Source: Clostridiales bacterium (GTDB lineage Bacteria > Bacillota > Clostridia > Peptostreptococcales > Anaerovoracaceae). Taken from it: DNA of 64,000 bases. Of the stretch, positions 60,674-64,000 are shown in pieces. The DNA is taken from assembly GCA_028725765.1 (NCBI GenBank), contig JAQYRL010000065.1, positions 1-64,000 of the forward strand, given 5' to 3'. The stretch's first letter is position 1; each line of letters begins with the position of its first letter. A program made the translations under genes and the position numbers. Below the pieces are notes generated by a model. The model saw only the letters and a program-made list of their open reading frames with translations. It had not been told where the DNA came from and searched no databases.

Positions 60674-63172
60674 CTAGTCTACATCTGTCCTTGCAAGAAT
60701 TGCAGCAGGCGTCTTCATCAGTACCTTAGCGACTGGCAAAAGTCCGAACAAAATATTTGCAACATAGATAATTGCTACAGCAACTATTGCAACCGTTGGA
60801 TTCATGAGGAAGGTGTACTGGAAGGTCTTAATAAGACTCAGCCTGTGAACAATATAGCCCATTAAAACAAACCCAGGTATACCTGCTACGGTTGTAATTG
60901 CTAGCACTTCACCAAGGAACATCTTGTAAATATCTGTTTTTTTGACTCCAATAGCTCTGAAAATTCCAACCTCCTTTATCCTTGATAGGAATGATGCTCT
61001 CATCATAAGGTATATTTCTATGAGCGAAATAGCCAAAATAATTAAGCCGGTTATACGTACTGTCTTCATTGTTTTCTTAACTTCATTCGTATATTTTTCT
61101 TTAGAACTCTTATATGCATCATAGCAATCGAAACCAGCGTCTTTTAAGGTCTGTATAGTTTCAGCCTTCTCTGACTGCTTAGGTACATACAGAGATGCTC
61201 CATTTGCTTCAAATACGATTTTCTTCTTAAGTGTTTCTTTAGAAACTATCGACATAGGTCTGCTATATTCATCTGTATAGAAGCCAACGACTTTCAATTT
61301 TTGTCCATTAACTTTTGGTGTAACTAACGATCCCATATTTACATCGTAAATCTTGTCATAAGGGATTGCGGTCTCATACTCTCCTTCTGGCCAGCTACCG
61401 CGTTTGAGTGTAAGAGCATCATCAGCTACTCTATCGGCCAACTCTTTTGTTATGAGCTTATTGTCAGAAGCGTTAGATTCCATATCAGGCTTTTCATTTT
61501 TCTGAGGCATACTTCCCATAGTATATAGAATGTTATATATTTCGCCTGAATTTACATACATCGAAGGAGAAGATTTGTCAACGATTCCTGTGATTTTAAG
61601 GGTAACATTTCCGCCTAATTTCAAGTCCATTCCAATGAAGTCGGAGGCTTTAAAATATCCTGCTTGTTTTGCTAATCCCTCCTCAATAAGGCTCTTAAAT
61701 GCCAGCTTGTCAACTACTACTTCAGAAGGATTTTCTGGCAACTTACCTGAAATTAAATCTTTCTTTCTGAGAGTATTAACATCCGTAATAGAGGTCTTGA
61801 TGCTTTCTCCCATTTCCACTCCGGTCTGTAAAAAATTATCATATCTTATCGGAATGTTAATTATCGACTTACCAGGGATCACATATCCTTTTACATCTCC
61901 ATCTTTTTTATTTGCGACCAAATTGTTAGCGATGGATTCAAGTTCAGAGAACTGTTTCTCTGACATCTTTTTGTTGTTGATAATTATATAATGTTTATTG
62001 GTGTCCACAAATCTTTCATCTGGAGTATTCATAATAGCTGCAGTGTTTGAGATAGCGTACATAATAAACATTGAGGAAATGAAGAAACCTACGAGCAGAA
62101 CCTTCTTCATCACAGGATAATTAGAGACCTGTTTGAAGCCTTTAACTATCATCGACCACAGGTTAATAATTGATGCATTTCTCGGAGGCTTCTTAGCCTC
62201 AAGTACGCTCATATCATAGCCCTTATCCTTGTAGTCATCCTTTGAAATTTCTTTATATGTACCATCAATAAATTCTACACTAGAATGTTCATCGACAATT
62301 TCAGTTCTTAAGTTGTTATCATTAACCTTGATATATACATTGCCATTCTTGATGACGATATCCATGTCTGCAAGTTGCTCATCTTCCTGATAAACATTTA
62401 TCTTTGAGCCCTGCATATTGAATGAATCATGATTCTGTATCTCACCCAAATATATTTTGTCGTCTATTCTATAGTCCAGGTTACGTTCATTTGTGTTTAC
62501 ATCGTCTGAGACTACAGCTCCATCCTTTAGCCTGATTATTCGAGATGCATAGAAATTTGCAAGCTTCTCTTCGTGAGTAACCATGATGACCAGTTTGGTC
62601 TTAGAAATCGTCTTGATTATATTCATTACCTCAAGAGTATTTCTGCTATCTAGGTTACCAGTAGGTTCATCGGCTATTACAATGGCGGGATTCTTGACTA
62701 TCGCTCTAGCAATACCTACTCTTTGGCGTTCACCACCGGAAAGCATGTCGGCATATCTATTTCTATAGCGATACATGCCTACCATTTCAAGAGCATAGTA
62801 AACCTTCTCTTTGATTTCATCTTTGTTCTTAACGCCCTGCATCTTTAGTACAAGCGCTACATTGTCAAATACAGACATCTCATCAACAAGGTTATAGTTT
62901 TGAAATATATATCCAATGTTTAAATTTCTAATCTTGTCCCTAGTCCAGGCGGTCCTACCAGTCAGCTTCTGATTATTTACAAATATTTTTCCCGTGCTTA
63001 CATTATCAAGACCACCAATTGCATTCAGAAGTGTTGTCTTGCCACAGCCTGAAGGCCCCAGTATCGCAATAAGCCCTGGCCCATCTATCTCAAGCGAAGT
63101 ATTGTCGATAACATGGATTTCATTCTTTTTCAGTCTATTAAAATACTTATTTACATTTTCTAATTTTATCAT
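60674..63172 (-). CDS. ABC transporter ATPase-permease fusion (FtsX-type)
   Basis: GPSGCGKTTLLNAIGG, LSGGERQRVGIARA, ADEPTGNLDS, then FtsX-like TM region. Confidence 0.9.
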   Translation of the reverse strand: MIKLENVNKYFNRLKKNEIHVIDNTSLEIDGPGLIAILGPSGCGKTTLLNAIGGLDNVSTGKIFVNNQKLTGRTAWTRDKIRNLNIGYIFQNYNLVDEMSVFDNVALVLKMQGVKNKDEIKEKVYYALEMVGMYRYRNRYADMLSGGERQRVGIARAIVKNPAIVIADEPTGNLDSRNTLEVMNIIKTISKTKLVIMVTHEEKLANFYASRIIRLKDGAVVSDDVNTNERNLDYRIDDKIYLGEIQNHDSFNMQGSKINVYQEDEQLADMDIVIKNGNVYIKVNDNNLRTEIVDEHSSVEFIDGTYKEISKDDYKDKGYDMSVLEAKKPPRNASIINLWSMIVKGFKQVSNYPVMKKVLLVGFFISSMFIMYAISNTAAIMNTPDERFVDTNKHYIIINNKKMSEKQFSELESIANNLVANKKDGDVKGYVIPGKSIINIPIRYDNFLQTGVEMGESIKTSITDVNTLRKKDLISGKLPENPSEVVVDKLAFKSLIEEGLAKQAGYFKASDFIGMDLKLGGNVTLKITGIVDKSSPSMYVNSGEIYNILYTMGSMPQKNEKPDMESNASDNKLITKELADRVADDALTLKRGSWPEGEYETAIPYDKIYDVNMGSLVTPKVNGQKLKVVGFYTDEYSRPMSIVSKETLKKKIVFEANGASLYVPKQSEKAETIQTLKDAGFDCYDAYKSSKEKYTNEVKKTMKTVRITGLIILAISLIEIYLMMRASFLSRIKEVGIFRAIGVKKTDIYKMFLGEVLAITTVAGIPGFVLMGYIVHRLSLIKTFQYTFLMNPTVAIVAVAIIYVANILFGLLPVAKVLMKTPAAILARTDVD

Positions 63173-63174
63173 GA

Positions 63175-64000
63175 CTACACCTCCTCTCTAAATGTGCTCA
63201 TTGCGGATTTCTTAAACAATTTCTTTGAGAATTTTCTCGAAATTATATACGCCAAGCACACAACAATTACATAGAGAATGATGTAATCCTGAATTTTTAT
63301 AAAATCAAATATTTCTACAAGGAACGAAATCTTTAAAACTTTAGTTTGAACTAACCTTATAAATGCGACCAAAATAAAGTACGCTATATTAATTATAAAG
63401 ATAAGCTCTATATCCAAAATCTGCTTGATGCTCTTGATATCAAGGCATATTAGTCTCAATGTTGAAAAATACGTGCTTCTTGACCTTAATATTAGCCTTA
63501 TAACAAAATAGCAGATGAAGAAGATTCCGACCACAATAGCGACATTGAGAGGAACCGTAACAATATTCAAAATATCGGTATCTATGAACTGGGTCTTTGC
63601 CTTTGCAAGAGAAACAACGGTATATCCATTATCCTTAAGCCATGAAACGGCTTCATCTGCATTCTTTCTTTCATCTATATACACCGTTGACTGATAATTC
63701 TCCTTCATAAACAGAGAATTGTACTCTTCATCATTTATGTATATATTCCCCGAAATGTCCTCAAAAGGTTTGTCTATGCCGAGCAAATTTTTATAATTAT
63801 TCTTTGTATATGTAGCCACACTTACAACTGTAGTTGTATCCTTGAAATATATGTTTTTCACATTATATACAAGCTGTCTCCATCTTGAAGAGCCACTCTC
63901 ATAAAGTGCATCCACTTCTTCGGGCACAATCGCATATCCCTTTGCAACATTAGCATTAGGATATACATTAAACTGTCCGCCATCCGCTCCAAGCGGATAC
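63175..64000 (-). CDS. FtsX-like ABC permease, partial (runs off the window)
   Basis: Frame stays open past the track start to the window edge (YPLGADGGQFNVYPNANVAKGYAIVPEEV...); C-terminal TMs. Confidence 0.8.
   Translation of the reverse strand, partial: YPLGADGGQFNVYPNANVAKGYAIVPEEVDALYESGSSRWRQLVYNVKNIYFKDTTTVVSVATYTKNNYKNLLGIDKPFEDISGNIYINDEEYNSLFMKENYQSTVYIDERKNADEAVSWLKDNGYTVVSLAKAKTQFIDTDILNIVTVPLNVAIVVGIFFICYFVIRLILRSRSTYFSTLRLICLDIKSIKQILDIELIFIINIAYFILVAFIRLVQTKVLKISFLVEIFDFIKIQDYIILYVIVVCLAYIISRKFSKKLFKKSAMSTFREEV

Overview
This 64 kb window looks like a low-GC anaerobic Firmicutes (Clostridia/Eubacteriales-type) chromosome segment. It is mostly housekeeping genes with several fermentation and regulatory modules. 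Main blocks: a nine-gene V/A-type (probably Na+) ATPase operon; a murB-PHP-rapZ-[kce]-whiA cluster; a pyruvate:ferredoxin oxidoreductase; class I nrdAB with tandem NrdR-like boxes; a BceRSAB-type peptide-sensing/detoxification module; metK behind a SAM-I riboswitch; a CoA-transferase pair; and one tRNA-Ala(GGC). The most unusual locus is 21.7-27.3 kb. There a protein resembling 3,5-diaminohexanoate dehydrogenase (Kdd) appears to be joined to a sigma-54 activator AAA+/Fis module across a -1 frame change, located exactly at an A_AAA_AAA heptamer. It is divergent from an NhaC-type transporter that has a textbook -24/-12 sigma-54 promoter and an upstream inverted/direct-repeat cluster suited to an enhancer. 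A D-serine dehydratase-like gene lies immediately downstream of the regulator. I read this as a candidate metabolite-sensing sigma-54 circuit for amino-acid fermentation. All calls come from reading the supplied sequence and ORF translations; no database searches were run.
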